Positions 13,858 to 26,074 of a stretch of 64,000 nucleotides of DNA are shown here, one piece after another. How positions within the stretch are numbered: the first letter of the stretch is position 1; every line of letters starts with the position of its first letter. Source of the stretch: Pogona vitticeps (taxonomy: Eukaryota; Chordata; Lepidosauria; Squamata; Agamidae). The stretch is from positions 324,802,822 to 324,866,821 of the forward strand of contig NC_135783.1 of NCBI RefSeq assembly GCF_051106095.1, read 5' to 3'. The notes beneath the pieces were generated by a model. It was not told the DNA's origin. It was given only the letters and a program-made list of their open reading frames with translations, and did no database searches. The position numbers and the translations under genes were made by a program.

Positions 13858-14283
13858 CAGTAGTGCCTCGCATTGTGACGTTAATTCGTTACGCAAAAAT
13901 CGCTGCAGAACGAAAATGTCACAATGCGAAATAAAAAAGCCCATAGAAATGCATTGAAACGAGATTAATGCGTTCCTATGGGCTTAAAACTCACTGTTCA
14001 ACGAAGATCCTCCATAGTGCGGCCATTTCTGGTGCCTCTTAAGCAAGGAATATGTCCCAGAAAACAGCGGGCGGCCATTTTGTTTACCCGGAAGCCATTT
14101 TGAAACCACCGATCAGCTGTTTTAAAATCGTCGCTTTGTGATGCTCGGTTCCTGAAACAGGGAACCGATCATCGCAAAGGGAAATTCCCCATAGGGAACA
14201 TCGCAAAGGATGTTCCCTATGGGGAATGCGTTGCAAAGCGATTTCATCGCTAAACGGAGCGCTCGCTAAGCGAGGCACCACTG
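13858..14283. mobile_element. Tigger/mariner-like MITE, GTF2A1 intron 7
   Basis: TA-flanked, starting CAGTAGTGCCTCGCATTG and ending AAGCGAGGCACCACTG. It stops 48 bases from the donor of exon 7 and occupies about half of intron 7. Confidence 0.8.
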
Positions 14284-14331
14284 TACATATGTTAAGTCTA
14301 CTGTATATAAAGCAGGGACAGAAATATTTAC

Positions 14332-14652
14332 CTCCTCAACCTGGCCATCTTCAGCTCCATCCTTTTCTTTATCTTCCTCTTCATCATCATCATAGTCTTC
14401 TTCTTCCTCCTCCTCTTCTTCAGATGATGTGTCACCCGCTCCATCTACTTGCAGCACTAAAGGAGCCTGTGACTGGGCTGGCTGCTGTTGGGCTGGCGGC
14501 TGCCCTGTCGCAGAAATTTGTGCTTGTGCTGGTGTAGGTGCTGCCACTGTAGTAGGTATTACCTGGGTTTTGTTTCCTGTAAACAAGATCTGTTGGGGCT
14601 GAATAATTACTCCAGTTTGCTGTGAGATCCCTCCAGGAATGGGAGCCAACAC
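14332..14652 (-). CDS. GTF2A1: GTF2A1 coding exon 7, with taspase-1 site and acidic tract (residues 214-320)
   Basis: Encodes 107 residues from VLAPIPGGIS to DGAEDGQVEE. It holds the conserved linker GNKTQVIPTTVAAPTPAQAQ, then QVDG at residues 281-284. QVDG is the taspase-1 recognition sequence that, from family knowledge, separates alpha and beta, with cleavage after Asp283. A strongly acidic run of Glu and Asp follows, including eight consecutive Glu (291-298) and DYDDDEEED. Acceptor TGTGCAG, donor GTAAAT. A Tigger-like element lies 48 bases beyond the donor. Confidence 0.96.
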
Positions 14653-15059
14653 CTGCACAAAAATTAAAGCAGTATCAATTTATTAGCCATAATTCCTACT
14701 TTTTCCTTTCTGAATTTACATCTACAATGAAGCATGACATGATAATTCTATTTCAGTTTCACGAAGCTGGCAGAAATTATGTTTTTTCTAACAATGTAAT
14801 TAATGTCTATACCAAGATCAATGAAGAATGTTATTAGCTACTTGGTCCTTATCTAAATACAGCCCAATCTAAGAAACAGCTGGAAAATGGCAATGCAATG
14901 TAAGGAGGGTTAAACATTCTTTCCTTCCTTCTTTGTATTCATGTGGTCAGAGCAGTTCAAAAGGAATAGCTACAGTAGATCTATGCAGCTTAGATACAAG
15001 TTTGGGGTGGGCAGCCCACATGGTCTTTGGGTCATTTCTGCAAGCTAAAACTGTGCTCA

Positions 15060-15232
15060 CGACTTGGGGTTCAAATCCCAGGTATCCGGCTCAAGGTTGA
15101 CTCAGCCTTCCATCCTTCCGAGGTCGGTAAAATGAGTACCCAGCTTGTATAATTAAAAATTGTAAACTGCCCGGAGAGTGCTTGTAGCGCTATGGGGCGG
15201 TATATAGGCCCAATAAATAAATAAATAAATAT
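15060..15232 (+). mobile_element. tRNA-derived SINE (third family), GTF2A1 intron 6
   Basis: B-box-like GGGGTTCAAATCCC, then AAGGTTGACTCAGCCTTCC and AGGTCGGTAAAATGAGTACC, ending GGGGCGGTATATAGG with a TAAA repeat. A second tail fragment of this family is at 47000-47066. Confidence 0.7.
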
Positions 15233-15328
15233 AAATAAATTTCTGCTCCTCAGATCTCAGCTGGCCCCTCCTACCAAAGCAACCTTCTCGTTTGATATTT
15301 ACAGTGGTCTTTACAACAATAAAAAGTA

Positions 15329-15728
15329 CAGTGGTGCCTCGCTTAGCAATTGCTCCGTCGAGTGACGAAATCGCTTAGCGACGGAGTTTAAGCGATTGCA
15401 AAAGTAATTGCTTAGAAATGGTCCCTATGGGGAAAATTCGCTAATGAAGCGATCATCGCAAAGCCCCCATTTTCGGCCAGCTGATCGGTGGTTTCAAAAT
15501 GGCCGCCGGGTAAACAAAATGGCCGCCCGCTGTGTCCTCGCTTTAGAGGCACCAAAAATGGCCGCCCCTATGGAGGATCTTCGCTTTAAGGTTAGTTTTG
15601 AAGCCCACAGGAATGCATTAATGGTGTTTTAATGCGTTTCTATGGGCTTTTAAATTCCGCTTAGCGATGAAATCACTTAGCAACTTTTTTTTCTGCACGG
15701 ATTAACATCGCTAAGTGAGGCACCACTG
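15329..15728. mobile_element. Tigger/mariner-like MITE, GTF2A1 intron 6
   Basis: TA-flanked, starting CAGTGGTGCCTCGCTTAGC and ending AAGTGAGGCACCACTG. It is a near-complete member of the CCTCGCTTAGCGA subfamily. Confidence 0.82.
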
Positions 15729-16497
15729 TATGTTGTATTTAATAGCTTCTTTATACACCCATGCATTCCCCCCTCTACTAATATTTTCAGTATTAGAATA
15801 ACATTAGAATAAATTAGTAGAAACTCACACATCCTGGCATACAAAAATATTGCACTATTCCCCCCAACTTGCTTCAACAGGCATGAAAAACAAGTAAAGT
15901 TTGAATTGAAATCCCTTAATGTAGAAGGCAACCCTCTGATAACCACTATCTCCAATCAGCTGATGAGAACAGGAAGAGAGGAAAGAAAATAAACATCATC
16001 TTTCAGCTTTATTACATACCACTTGTAAAACTAACTCTGAAAGTGATAAACAACATCATGCCAAAATAGTTTAAGCCACCCCCACAACCGCTCTGAAAGA
16101 ACCTATCATTGGTTGCAGAGACAGTTCTTCTCCTAATATATAAAATTCTTCTCCTAATACATAAAATAGACATCTTACAGTTCTAATGCCCATTTCATGA
16201 ATTGGAAGGGCTAATCTATCTCAGGACACAAAACACCATGGGTGTGCTCTACCTCTGGAGAGAAAAGGTAAGACACTGCCCATGAAACAGGACATACTTC
16301 TGAATCAAAACCTTGCTCCTTCTGGCAACTGAGGCAGTGATATGCCTGACCGCTCAGGGCTGGTAGAGGTTAAGCCCACTTCATTGTATTTCTGCCTCAG
16401 AAAATGGAAGATAAGGGAAAGAGAAAAGGAGATTGAAGAAAAATTACCAATAATCTCTCTTCTTGTTTAACATTAAGATGGGAAAGGGTAAGAAATA

Positions 16498-17029
16498 CAG
16501 TGGTGCCTCACACAACGATGTTAATTGGTTCCAAAAAAATCAACGTTGTGTGAAACATCGTTCTGTGAAACACCATTTCCCATAGGAATGCATTGAAAAC
16601 CGGTTAATCCGTTCCAATTGGAACAGATTGCCATCGCTGAGTGAAAATCCCCATAGGAAACATCGCTGTGTGAAACAATGTTTCCTTCATTGGAATGTAT
16701 TTTTTGTTTTCTCCATTGGAAACCATTAGACAGACCATCCAATGGTTTCCAATGGAGAAAATTCAAAAAATCATCATAAATTAACGAAGTGTCAGAACAA
16801 CACCAAAATCAGTTTGCATAGGTTTCAAGAGGTGGGCTAACCATTGCAATCATTTAAAACAGCTTCCAAACATTGTAAGACACTTTTACAGGAGCGAAAA
16901 GGGAGATCGTTGTGTGAAAATCCCCCATAGGAAACATCGCTGTGTGAGGCGGCAAATTTAACAGAAAAAGGCATCGTTGTGTGAATTCATCGTTGTGTGA
17001 GGCACCCGTTGTGCGAGGCACCACCACTG
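16498..17029. mobile_element. Tigger/mariner-like MITE, GTF2A1 intron 6
   Basis: TA-flanked, starting CAGTGGTGCCTCACACAACG. The right end has a repeated terminal motif (GAGGCACCCGTTGTGCGAGG then CACCACCACTG), suggesting a duplicated terminus. Only 7 bases separate it from the next element. Confidence 0.75.
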
Positions 17030-17036
17030 TACAGTA

Positions 17037-17422
17037 CAGTTGTGCCCTGCTTTACGATTGCCCTGCATTATGACATTTTTGCGATCGCAAAACAATGGTC
17101 TGAATAGGGTTTTTTTGCTTTGCGATGATTGGTTCCCTGCTTCGGGAACCAATTCTTCACAAAACGATGATTTTTGGACAGCTTATCGGTGGTTTCAAAA
17201 TGGCCGTGGGGTAAATAAAATGGCTCCCCGCTGTTTTCTGGGACGGATTCCTCGCTGCACAGGCACCTAAAATGGCCTCCCTATGGAGGATCTTCGCTGG
17301 ACGGTGAGTTTCCAGCCCATTGGAACGCATTGAAGGGGTTTCAATGTGTTTCAATGGGCTTTCTATTTTTGCATTACGACGAAATTCGCTGGAACGAATT
17401 ATCGTAATGCGAGGCACCACTG
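17037..17422. mobile_element. Tigger/mariner-like MITE, GTF2A1 intron 6
   Basis: TA-flanked, starting CAGTTGTGCCCTGCTTTACG and ending ATGCGAGGCACCACTG. It lies side by side with the element ending at 17029 and about 180 bases from exon 6. Confidence 0.78.
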
Positions 17423-17600
17423 TAGAGAAAATACGGTTATAAAGAGGAAACAGAGAATCAAGTTGTTGAAACAAAGTGGCTTGCAGAGAGTTCCCAACTG
17501 CAATGGGGGTTCCCAGCTTGAGTGTCATTTGCTGCTGAAGCAAGTGGAAGGGGCTTCCTGCAAAACAGGAATATGTGGCCATCATTTAAAATGATCTTAC

Positions 17601-17734
17601 TTGCTGAATGACAGGGGACTGTACTCCGCCAGGCTGCATCTGTGGTATGACCTGTTGCTGTAGGACTACTTGCTGCTGGGGCTGAATAATGTACTGAGCT
17701 CCATTGGCAGTTCTAACCACCTGTAGGATTTGGC
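17601..17734 (-). CDS. GTF2A1: GTF2A1 coding exon 6 (residues 169-213)
   Basis: Encodes 45 residues from GQILQVVRTANGAQYIIQPQ to VQSPVIQQ, a glutamine- and hydrophobic-rich linker matching the recalled human protein. Acceptor TTACAG, donor GTAAGA. A Tigger-like element ends only about 180 bases downstream in the intron (17422). Confidence 0.95.
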
Positions 17735-18134
17735 CTGTAAAGAAACGAGTCAATTTGGGTTTTTAATACATGTGTGCTGTTGTCTAAAGGTCTACCAACT
17801 AATGTCCACTTGACGTAAGAAGTAGTTGAGGTTGTTTTAATACAGTGCAAAAATCACACAATTAAACCAAACAAATTTGTGACAAGCAGAACTTCACAGA
17901 CTAGATGATCCTTAAGGAAAAAAGCAGGCAAAGACACTTTTGGCAATTCTTCCCCACTACTAAAGCTCCCTTAGTCCCCATAATCTCTAGAAGACCGTGG
18001 AAACTTATCACCTCCTCTCTAATGCTACTGAGTAAATTTCAGTCAGTTTGGTGTAGCTGCAATCTATAAAAACTACATCTCACTAACTAGATGCTCCATC
18101 AGCTTGTTTTGAATGTAGGCTGCTTTGGCTAGGT

Positions 18135-18420
18135 AGCATGGACAGTGTTTGGATTCTATTGGCGTACTATCCACCCAGCTGCCAACAATCTCTTTCCCAA
18201 GGCTATCCAGGACAATTTTAGGGTACTGGATTAACCAAGGCTCATTGCTCTGGGGGACCCAACCTGACTCTGCAACAGTGTCCTATGACTTAGTTACATC
18301 ATGCCTTGAGTACTACAATGCACTGTACTTGGAACTTCCCTTGATGAGGGTTCAGGATCTTCAATTGGTGCAATACATGGCAACGGCATAGTGCTGTGGC
18401 ACTAACGGAATCAGTATATT
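18135..18420 (+). mobile_element. L2-like LINE fragment, GTF2A1 intron 5
   Basis: The plus frame reads DSIGVLSTQLPTISFPRLSR, then DLVTSCLEYYNALYLELPLM and LQLVQYMATA, the segment just upstream of that seen at 6065. It ends at a short tail before the Tigger-like element at 18440. Confidence 0.72.
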
Positions 18421-18439
18421 AAACTGAAATAAATAAATA

Positions 18440-18948
18440 CAGTGGGGTCTTGACTTGAGAACTTAATCCGTATTGGAAGGTGGTTCTCAAGTCAAAGAGT
18501 TCTCAGGTCAAATCTGCATTTCCCATAGGAATGCATTGAAAACCATTTGATCCGTATCTGCTCTTTTCCGTCCATAGAAACTAATGGGAAGCTGCTATTC
18601 CGCCTTCGACCACTAGAGGGGGATATTTTGTTTCTTTTTTCCTTAGGTCAAGAAAGGTTCAGGGAAAGCAGGGAAAATACAGTCCAGGCAGTACCAGGCA
18701 GTCCGAAGACTGTCTCCCAATCCACTCTCTAAACGCTGGGAGGAGTGAGGAAGCAGACAGGCACCCTTTTCACTGGCCAACAGTTAACTGAAAGTTCACA
18801 TTTTGCACTTTCCCTGCCTCCCACGTGGGTTTTTTTCAGTTCTTAACTCAAATCTAAGTACTTAAGTCAAGTCAATATTTTCCTATGAGAGCGGTTCTTA
18901 AGTCAAAATGTTCTTAACTCGAGCCGTTCTTAAGTCAAGACCCCACTG
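18440..18948. mobile_element. Tigger/mariner-like MITE, 'acttacgaac' subfamily, GTF2A1 intron 5
   Basis: TA-flanked, starting CAGTGGGGTCTTGACTTGAG and ending AAGTCAAGACCCCACTG, with long inverted ends. It directly follows an L2-like fragment (18135-18420). Confidence 0.8.
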
Positions 18949-19714
18949 TAACAGGGCTCATAACTAGTACACAATACTGTAAGTATATGACTCTGATACT
19001 CAAAGATCTGCACTGGTTGCCAATTGCTTTTTGGTCTTAACCTATATACAGTAGCCTTGAACTAATAACTAATACAAATTTAATTTGTTTATATATACTG
19101 ATAGTTTGTTTCCTGGCTCAACCCAGAACATTGTTCCCATCTGTCTCAGAAAGGACCAAGCCAGATCATACCCCCACCACCTGAGATTCTGGATCTGCTA
19201 ATGAGACCCTTTTGGAAAAACTGCCTTGTGCATAGTGGCTGTTTCTTCTTCTTCTTTTACACATAAGGAGGGCAAACACTTGCTTCCACCTGGCAATGAA
19301 TCACCACTGCAATTCTTGGGCACATCTTTGAGAATCCCACAAGGGACTTGTTGATTGCCAGCTAGAAGTGAGTGAATTTTACACCATTTGTCTCCCCCCA
19401 CACATAAAAAAGCAAAAGGATTTCAGACAATGGATCCTTTTTCTGTAATATTCCCAGAACTATGGAATGCCTTCCATAAAAACATCTATTTGGCTTTGGC
19501 TTCTTCTATCACCAGAGCTTACCAGCTACATTATATCTTTAGAAGTTGGACTTTTTGGAAGATTTTCATATTAGATTTTACTTATACATGAACTGATAAA
19601 TATTCAATAATTTTGTTTTAAATTTTAGTCATTTATGTTTTGACATATTTTATGTGTTCCATTTTTCAACACCAAGGAAATGTAAATGGAAAGTGACAAA
19701 AAATCCCAAACTAC

Positions 19715-19790
19715 CTGAATTTGTGAGAATCTGCTGCACAGGAGTAACACCAGCAGGCAAAGCCAAGGTAGCTGCAGTAGCGGCAGCACT
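19715..19790 (-). CDS. GTF2A1: GTF2A1 coding exon 5 (residues 144-168)
   Basis: A 76-base exon encoding SAAATAATLALPAGVTPVQQ and then ILTNS, almost identical to the recalled human linker. Acceptor TTTTTCAG. The donor GTAGTT is weaker than the others. It ends with one base of a glycine codon completed by exon 6. Confidence 0.94.
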
Positions 19791-20303
19791 CTGAAAAATT
19801 AAGGGATGTTTTAACATGAAAATCCTATGACATGTCACACTGACAGTGAAACAGAACACACAGAACATGGCAGTCCAATATTTATATCTACCAGAGTGCT
19901 GATAATGTGATCATAGCACACAGCTGGTCATAGTACTAAACATTTTATGAAAACAAATTTGAGAAATTTCATTTCCTGCCATCCCCGCATTTACTAGAAA
20001 AAAGCAGATTTAATACAAAGCATGAAGTACCAATTAATTAGCAAATGTTCTTCTGTACAAAACAGGAGAATTATTTACACTGCCAATGCCGTAGGCTCCA
20101 CATTTTGTCAGACCTAAGGTGTCAATGCTAAAAACTTTCACTGGGAAAATAACGTATGTTTGTTTCACAAAATAAAGTTGGGCCAAACAAAATAAGTTAA
20201 CAATTTTCTTTTATACAAAACAAAAAAGCTTACTCAAACAATCTTTATGAATCAGATCTTTATGTGTGGACTCCAAGACATTATAAATCAAATAACGTCT
20301 TAC

Positions 20304-20365
20304 CATGCCTGATGTATTCATGTGCATCAGCTTAGAATCTGGCACTATAACTTGCTGTTGGGGTG
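20304..20365 (-). CDS. GTF2A1: GTF2A1 coding exon 4 (residues 123-143)
   Basis: A 62-base exon. With the split base it encodes APQQQVIVPDSKLMHMNTSG plus M, matching the recalled human linker (VIVPDSKL followed by a Met/Asn-rich stretch). Acceptor TATAG, donor GTAAG. It closes the split codon of exon 3 and ends in phase 0. Confidence 0.93.
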
Positions 20366-21738
20366 CTATAACACAAAAGCAAAAATAATCAGTGCTGGAA
20401 ATTAACGTGCCTCTACTATGCTTCTTGTTCGAAACAGGCCCTTTAATCTATGTTTGTGAACATTAATCAAGTAAAATAAACTCCAAATAAACCTAAAATC
20501 TTGGAAGACTGCATGACAGTTATCTTACTTATATTACAACAAACTATTATTTACTTCTGTGTTTAATAGAATTAGGATTGTAGTTTACATTTTAAACCTT
20601 TATTTTATATGGAAAGTAACATATCCACCATGATATGCTAAACCTTTTAAGCACAAGACCTAAGAACAAAACAGGTGAAAGAAGAACAATGGTTAAGTGG
20701 GGTACCTGAGCCCACATTAGGCATGGATACTACTGTTAGGACAATTTACATGAAAGGCTTTTGCATCAAAGCCCCAAACTATCTGTTCAATGAAGTATAG
20801 ATGTTACACCTCCTTTATTCCATTTGCTACACAGGCTGTTTTGCTACATCTTCCTGACCTAACCTGCCTGTTTTGAACAAGATTCTTATTTTGATCTACC
20901 ACAGGTTGTGTTTCTCCATTTAAGGACTACCAGGAAGTGGCCCTCTGAGAAATTTTTCAGTTCTTTTGAGCAATATTACCCACCATAAACTGCAATGGGG
21001 AGGCAGCAGAGGAGGCACATGTAGATGCTTGGGTTTTCCACTGTAGAATTAATAGCAGTTTTCAGGAGAGGATTTGGAAATTTGGATCCTTCTTGACATT
21101 TCTACTGCTGTTATCCGGAAACCAATTCAATGTGGCTAAATAATATTTGGCCCTAAGAATACATTTTCTCCTGACAGATGTGTAGTTTATGAACTCCAGA
21201 TGTTTGGCCAATAATGCTGCATGTCTATTCTGGCAATTATAACAGAAGGTCTTACAATTTAAAATAACATGTCAGAAGGTATAAAGTCTCTTAAACATCA
21301 CCCCATCCCATATTCCTGCTACCTTCTGCCTACATGAAGACACAGGGTGGCTAACTGGAGATACTCCAGTACATTGAACTTGCAGGAATTAGCTATCTGA
21401 AAGACCACCTCTCCCTTTATTAGCCTGTTCAGGTTTTTAAATCATGAAGAAGCAGACTTTCTCTCAGTCCCACTATGCTCAATGATGTGTTTGGTGAAGA
21501 CACAACTGATGGCCTTCTGTGCCGTTGCTTCCAAGCTGTGGAATTTTCTCCAGGCTACGCAACTCCCTAACCATTGCTGTTCTTCCACAAGCAGGCAGAC
21601 CTTTCTCTTCAAGCAGATTGTTTCTTATTAACTCTGTGCCTAAGAGGGAGTTATTAAAAACAAATCTGTGTTTCATTTATTTATTGCTTTTTTAAAATGC
21701 ATTTTTGAACAGTTTTAACCTTCTTTTATTCACCAGAG

Positions 21739-21985
21739 CTACCTGGATGACTCAGTAGTTTAGGCATCTGGCTGTGGAGACAGAGGTCGGGAGTTTGATT
21801 TCCCAGTTTTCTGGCATCTGAGAAAAACCAGCATGTGTGGCCCTGGGCAAGCTGCACAGTCCCAGGGCTGTCCCAGAGGAAGGAAATGGTAAACCACAAG
21901 AAGAGAATGGCAAATCACTTCTGTGTATTATTTACCTAGAAAGAATTGCCATAAGTTGGAATGCCTTGACAGCATACTGCTATTA
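21739..21985 (+). mobile_element. tRNA-derived SINE with BovB-like tail (second family), GTF2A1 intron 3
   Basis: tRNA-like head (GATGACTCAGTAGTTTAGG, B-box-like GGGAGTTTGATTTCCC), then AAGCTGCACAGTCCCAG, then a degraded tail ATAAGTTGGAATGCCTTGAC. Confidence 0.7.
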
Positions 21986-23629
21986 TGATTACATTTATGA
22001 TGGTTATGATTATTTTATCCACCAGTTTTTGGCTTGATTATCTGTTCTAATTCTTTTTTTAATATTGTAGTTTTATTGGTTTTTAACACCAAATATTTTT
22101 GGTTTTAATTCTGTAAGTTGCTTTGAGTCCTCTTAAAAAGAAAGGCAGGGTATAAATAATTCAATTAAATAAGCAGTAAATATTATGGACTCAAGAAAAA
22201 AACTAAAGGGAACATTAAGAGCTACAAATTAAAAATGCTATTCATTAAAGCTACAAAAAATAGCAATAAGAGGAATCCACAAAACAAATGAACCTCTTTC
22301 TACTTTGTTATTCAGCTTTTTCCAAGCATGTACTTTCATTAGAATGACTTTTATCAAAGGGATGTAACATTTGTTTCCACTTTGTATGAGACTATGCTTA
22401 GACTGCTCAATTCTAGAGAAAGCTAGAATTTGTTCACCTCTCAGACTTCAGAATCATAACTATCTTGTTTAACTAAATTTTGGAGTCTAGGATTGCCCAT
22501 CCCCTATTATACAACTAATCTGCTGGCTATAATTAGGAAACTGATACAGTTAAAAAAACAGCCACATAATTGCTGAAAGGGTTGAGTGATTTAAATTGCA
22601 CAAAAATACTTAAGAGTAGACAAAAACATAGAAAATAAATTATGTGATAGCTGAAGACTAACAGCATTCCTAGAACGTTTATAGCATGTCTTTCCTTAAA
22701 ATAATACTTCTGCGGTTCAAGTCCAAATTTTTGATAGCAGTATGGATATAAGTCAGATGCATGGGATGACACTGGTAAGCTTTAAACAGCTACTATCTGG
22801 ACACATTCATACTTTGAATTAATAAGATCCAACAATGTTCACCTTCTGTTATATTTTTTTGAAGATGTCTTCCTTCATTGCTTTATATAACTGTTTTTTT
22901 AAATACTTACATATTTAATGAACAACGAAGCGTGCCCAAGACCTAAACAAAAGTGCACACATACCACAGGCATCATCTAACCAATGTGTACACTATGAGT
23001 ATCATTTATTTCTGTGATACTCCATTGTTTATGGAAGGTGGACAACAAGCAGTACCCCTGCACTTTTCATCCCCCTCAAATTAATTTTTTTTAAAGCTAA
23101 ATTTGACTTAGAAACTGCCCTAGTACTCCCCAAAGGTATGTGCCCCTCCCCCCAGTTCTGACATGTTTGCAACCCTGGCTATTCACACCTCCCTCCAAAA
23201 AAAGTATGATTTTTTGTGCCATGGAGTGTAGCAGAGCCCTCATTTTTCTAAGAAAGAAAGCTAGGGGATGGAGTAAAAAAAGTAGCCCTCCAAGCTCCAG
23301 CAATGGGCACATACAGTCCCTGGAGCTCTCAAGACCAAACACCCCTGAGTTAATAGTTTAAGAAAATTACAAAAGTTGTCTTTAAAGTAATTATTAATGA
23401 GAAATAGTAATTACTAAAACATTGCTTTCCTCTAACATTTGCTTCCTCATATGTAATTTTTCATTGTGCCACATATGGACAGTACTTTGCTGCTACAGTT
23501 ATTTGTTGGTATGTAAACAACTGACACTTTCAAGATTGGATAACATCCCTTGTGAGAAACAAGCTAAGCAAAAGAAATGGAAACAGGGGAAAAAAGGAAC
23601 TGTGCACTGGGTCTTATCTGTCAGGATCA

Positions 23630-23750
23630 CTCTTCCCTCTAATTCTCCACAGTATTGTGCGGTCGCTCTGCCCCCTGTGGGCAGGATTCTGGTCAGAACT
23701 GGATTGGCTACGTGCACATGATGAAGCACTGTGTGCCTGCTTGCCTTAGA
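23630..23750 (+). mobile_element. Partial hAT-like repeat beside GTF2A1 exon 3
   Basis: TTCCCTCTAATTCTCCACAG then TATTGTGCGGTCGC resembles the end of the 62448 family. Its boundary toward exon 3 is unclear; a similar fragment (AATTAGAGGGAACATTG) is near 6513. Confidence 0.4.
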
Positions 23751-23799
23751 GGAAGCACTGCTGCTGCCATACAAATCCCGAAAGGAAAGTGGTCTTTAC

Positions 23800-23885
23800 C
23801 TTGCTGTGTTGCAGGTATAAGAACTTGTTGCGGCTGGGACGGCTGAACTGTTGGCTGTGGCTGTGGATGATGGTGATGGTGGGTA

Positions 23886-23950
<65 letters not shown>

Positions 23951-24034
23951 CTGTTGTATTTGCAATAAAAGCTGCTGTTCTTCTGAGTGAAATCCATCTA
24001 CAGCCTTGGATTGTAGCAGCTTGTTTTCCCACAG
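23800..24034 (-). CDS. GTF2A1: GTF2A1 coding exon 3, with expanded polyglutamine (residues 45-122)
   Basis: Begins LWENKLLQSKAVDGFHSEEQ, the end of the helical domain, then LLLQI. An unbroken run of 23 glutamines follows (residues 71-93), then a histidine-rich block HTHHHHH (94-100) and PQPQPTVQPSQPQQVLIPATQQ. Human, as I recall, has only short interrupted glutamine runs and a longer histidine run here. The tract uses 14 CAG and 9 CAA codons, with no pure CAG run longer than four. The exon ends with one base of a split codon before GTAAAG. It belongs to the disordered linker between the two folded ends of the precursor. Confidence 0.95.
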
Positions 24035-25537
24035 CTATATTTATTTTAAAAGATCTTTCTGAGCATATTTTTTAAAAAAACTGATATATAGTAGCATTCA
24101 TTCTGCATTACATTACTAACCCACATCAGACCAAGCAGCATTAATTAATTTCCAATAAAAAGAAATTCTTAGGAAAACAATAATTTACCTTCTATCAATT
24201 TGGTTTGCATTTGACTCTTACTCCACCCTACTTACAGTGATAGAAGCCTTATGAAATCATCCAGAAATCATGTTTACTTGGTGCCGATAGAGTGGCCAAA
24301 TCTGAAGAAAGGAGATTCCTCTATCTATGAGTGATTTAGGACACTGGAAAATCAGTGTCTTGACTCATGTGGAACTATCTGAATTTATCTAAAGTATCCT
24401 ATTTGTAACTAAAAGCTATTAAACCTGAGCATACAACCATAATATTTTTCTAACTCCAGAACCTTCAACTCTAGATCCCTACATCTGGAGTCAGATAATT
24501 ATAATTAGATATGTTCTTAATGTGTACATTCCAAAACCTGCATCCCAACACTGTCATCAACAATTAGGTTTTCCTCAAATATATAATTTCCAAGTTCTGT
24601 CTTACCATTTCCAAAACAAATCTTTCCATGCCTTATTTGGCATACACTAGTTTTACCCAAAAGCCATCCATCTCTGGTTACTTAACAGAATTAGCACAGT
24701 GGCACTGTGAGAGTTTTGCTTACTAACAGATGTGATTTTGTCACTCCTAAGAAAATAGGATACTGATTCCTATGCCAGTCACATCAGTATCCTACTGAGC
24801 TTCTGCTAAGCAGGAAGTCCCACCAGCACTATAATGTAGGATCGCACCACATGTGCAAATGTTGCTGCTGCTCAAGTATAAGGTGATTTTCTTCATGGAG
24901 ATCACTGCTTGTGCAATGAATGCAATCCCACATTATTATACTGACAGGAATGTTCATTTAGTGGATGTTCAACAAAATACTCTACGAAGACCATCGTTTT
25001 GAGTGTGATGATGACCTATTCCCCACTTCAACAGTGTTATGAATCTGCGTTTTCCTTGCAACACATCTAGAGAAGTTCTTTTTGTTGCTGTACTATTATG
25101 TATGCATAAGTGAGAGTTCATAGATATATGCATATGAATAAGGGATGCACAGAAAGCATTTTGAGAATGAAAGTATGTTCCAGAAGATCCAAGAACAATC
25201 TCTCTCACATTCAATGTTTGCAAAAGCAGTAACAAAAAATACATTACTGACTAATATGTTCATTCTCTACAATGGAAAGAGGACCTCTTTCATATGTGTT
25301 ATACTTTCCATTTGCTCTGATACATAGGATATTTTCAAGCTAATCATGTGGGCCCTAGGCGCCCTCTAGAGGGAGAGGAAAACCCCAGAACTTCCAGGCT
25401 CATATCCAAGTTGCAGCATCATATACATCAGCAGAAAGAAAATATATAAAATTTAACATACAAGAGTGATAGCAGAGGAAAAGAATTTCAAAACACTGAA
25501 ACCAGGCAGCTACTTAAGCAATCAAAGCCAGGAAATA

Positions 25538-26074
25538 CAGTGGTGCCTCGCATAGCGATCGCTCTGTATAGCGATGAAATTGCTTTGCGATGGACTTTTT
25601 GCCATCGCAAGAGCGATCGCTTTGCGGTGCCCCTATGGGGAAAATTCACTTTGCGATGATCGCAGGAAAGCGATCATAGCAAAGCGACCCTTTTTGCACA
25701 GCTGATCGGCGGGGCTTTGCAATCGCCCCGCCGATCAGCTGTGCTTCATCTCTCTCTCTCTCTCCACCCCTCGCAGCTCCATCCTCAGCAGGGAGACTGA
25801 GGCGCCGCCACCGCCACCCTGGCCGAGAAAGACGTGGAGAGAGAGAGACGAAGCACAGCTGATTGGCGGTTCCAAAATGGCTGCCCGCTGTTTTGCCTCG
25901 CTTTAGAGGCACCCAAAATGGCGGATTTTCGCTTAAGGTGAGTTTTAAAGCCCTTAGGAATACATTAAACGCGTTTTAATGTGTTCCCATGGGTTTTTAA
26001 AATCGCTTAGCAATTAAATCACTTAGCGACGTTTTTCCTGGAACGGATTAACGTCGCTAAGTGAGGCACCACTG
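25538..26074. mobile_element. Tigger/mariner-like MITE with internal GC-rich hairpin, GTF2A1 intron 2
   Basis: TA-flanked, starting CAGTGGTGCCTCGCATAGCG and ending AAGTGAGGCACCACTG. The interior contains a perfect 19-base inverted repeat (25697-25743) and CT/GA-rich segments not seen in the other copies. Confidence 0.82.
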
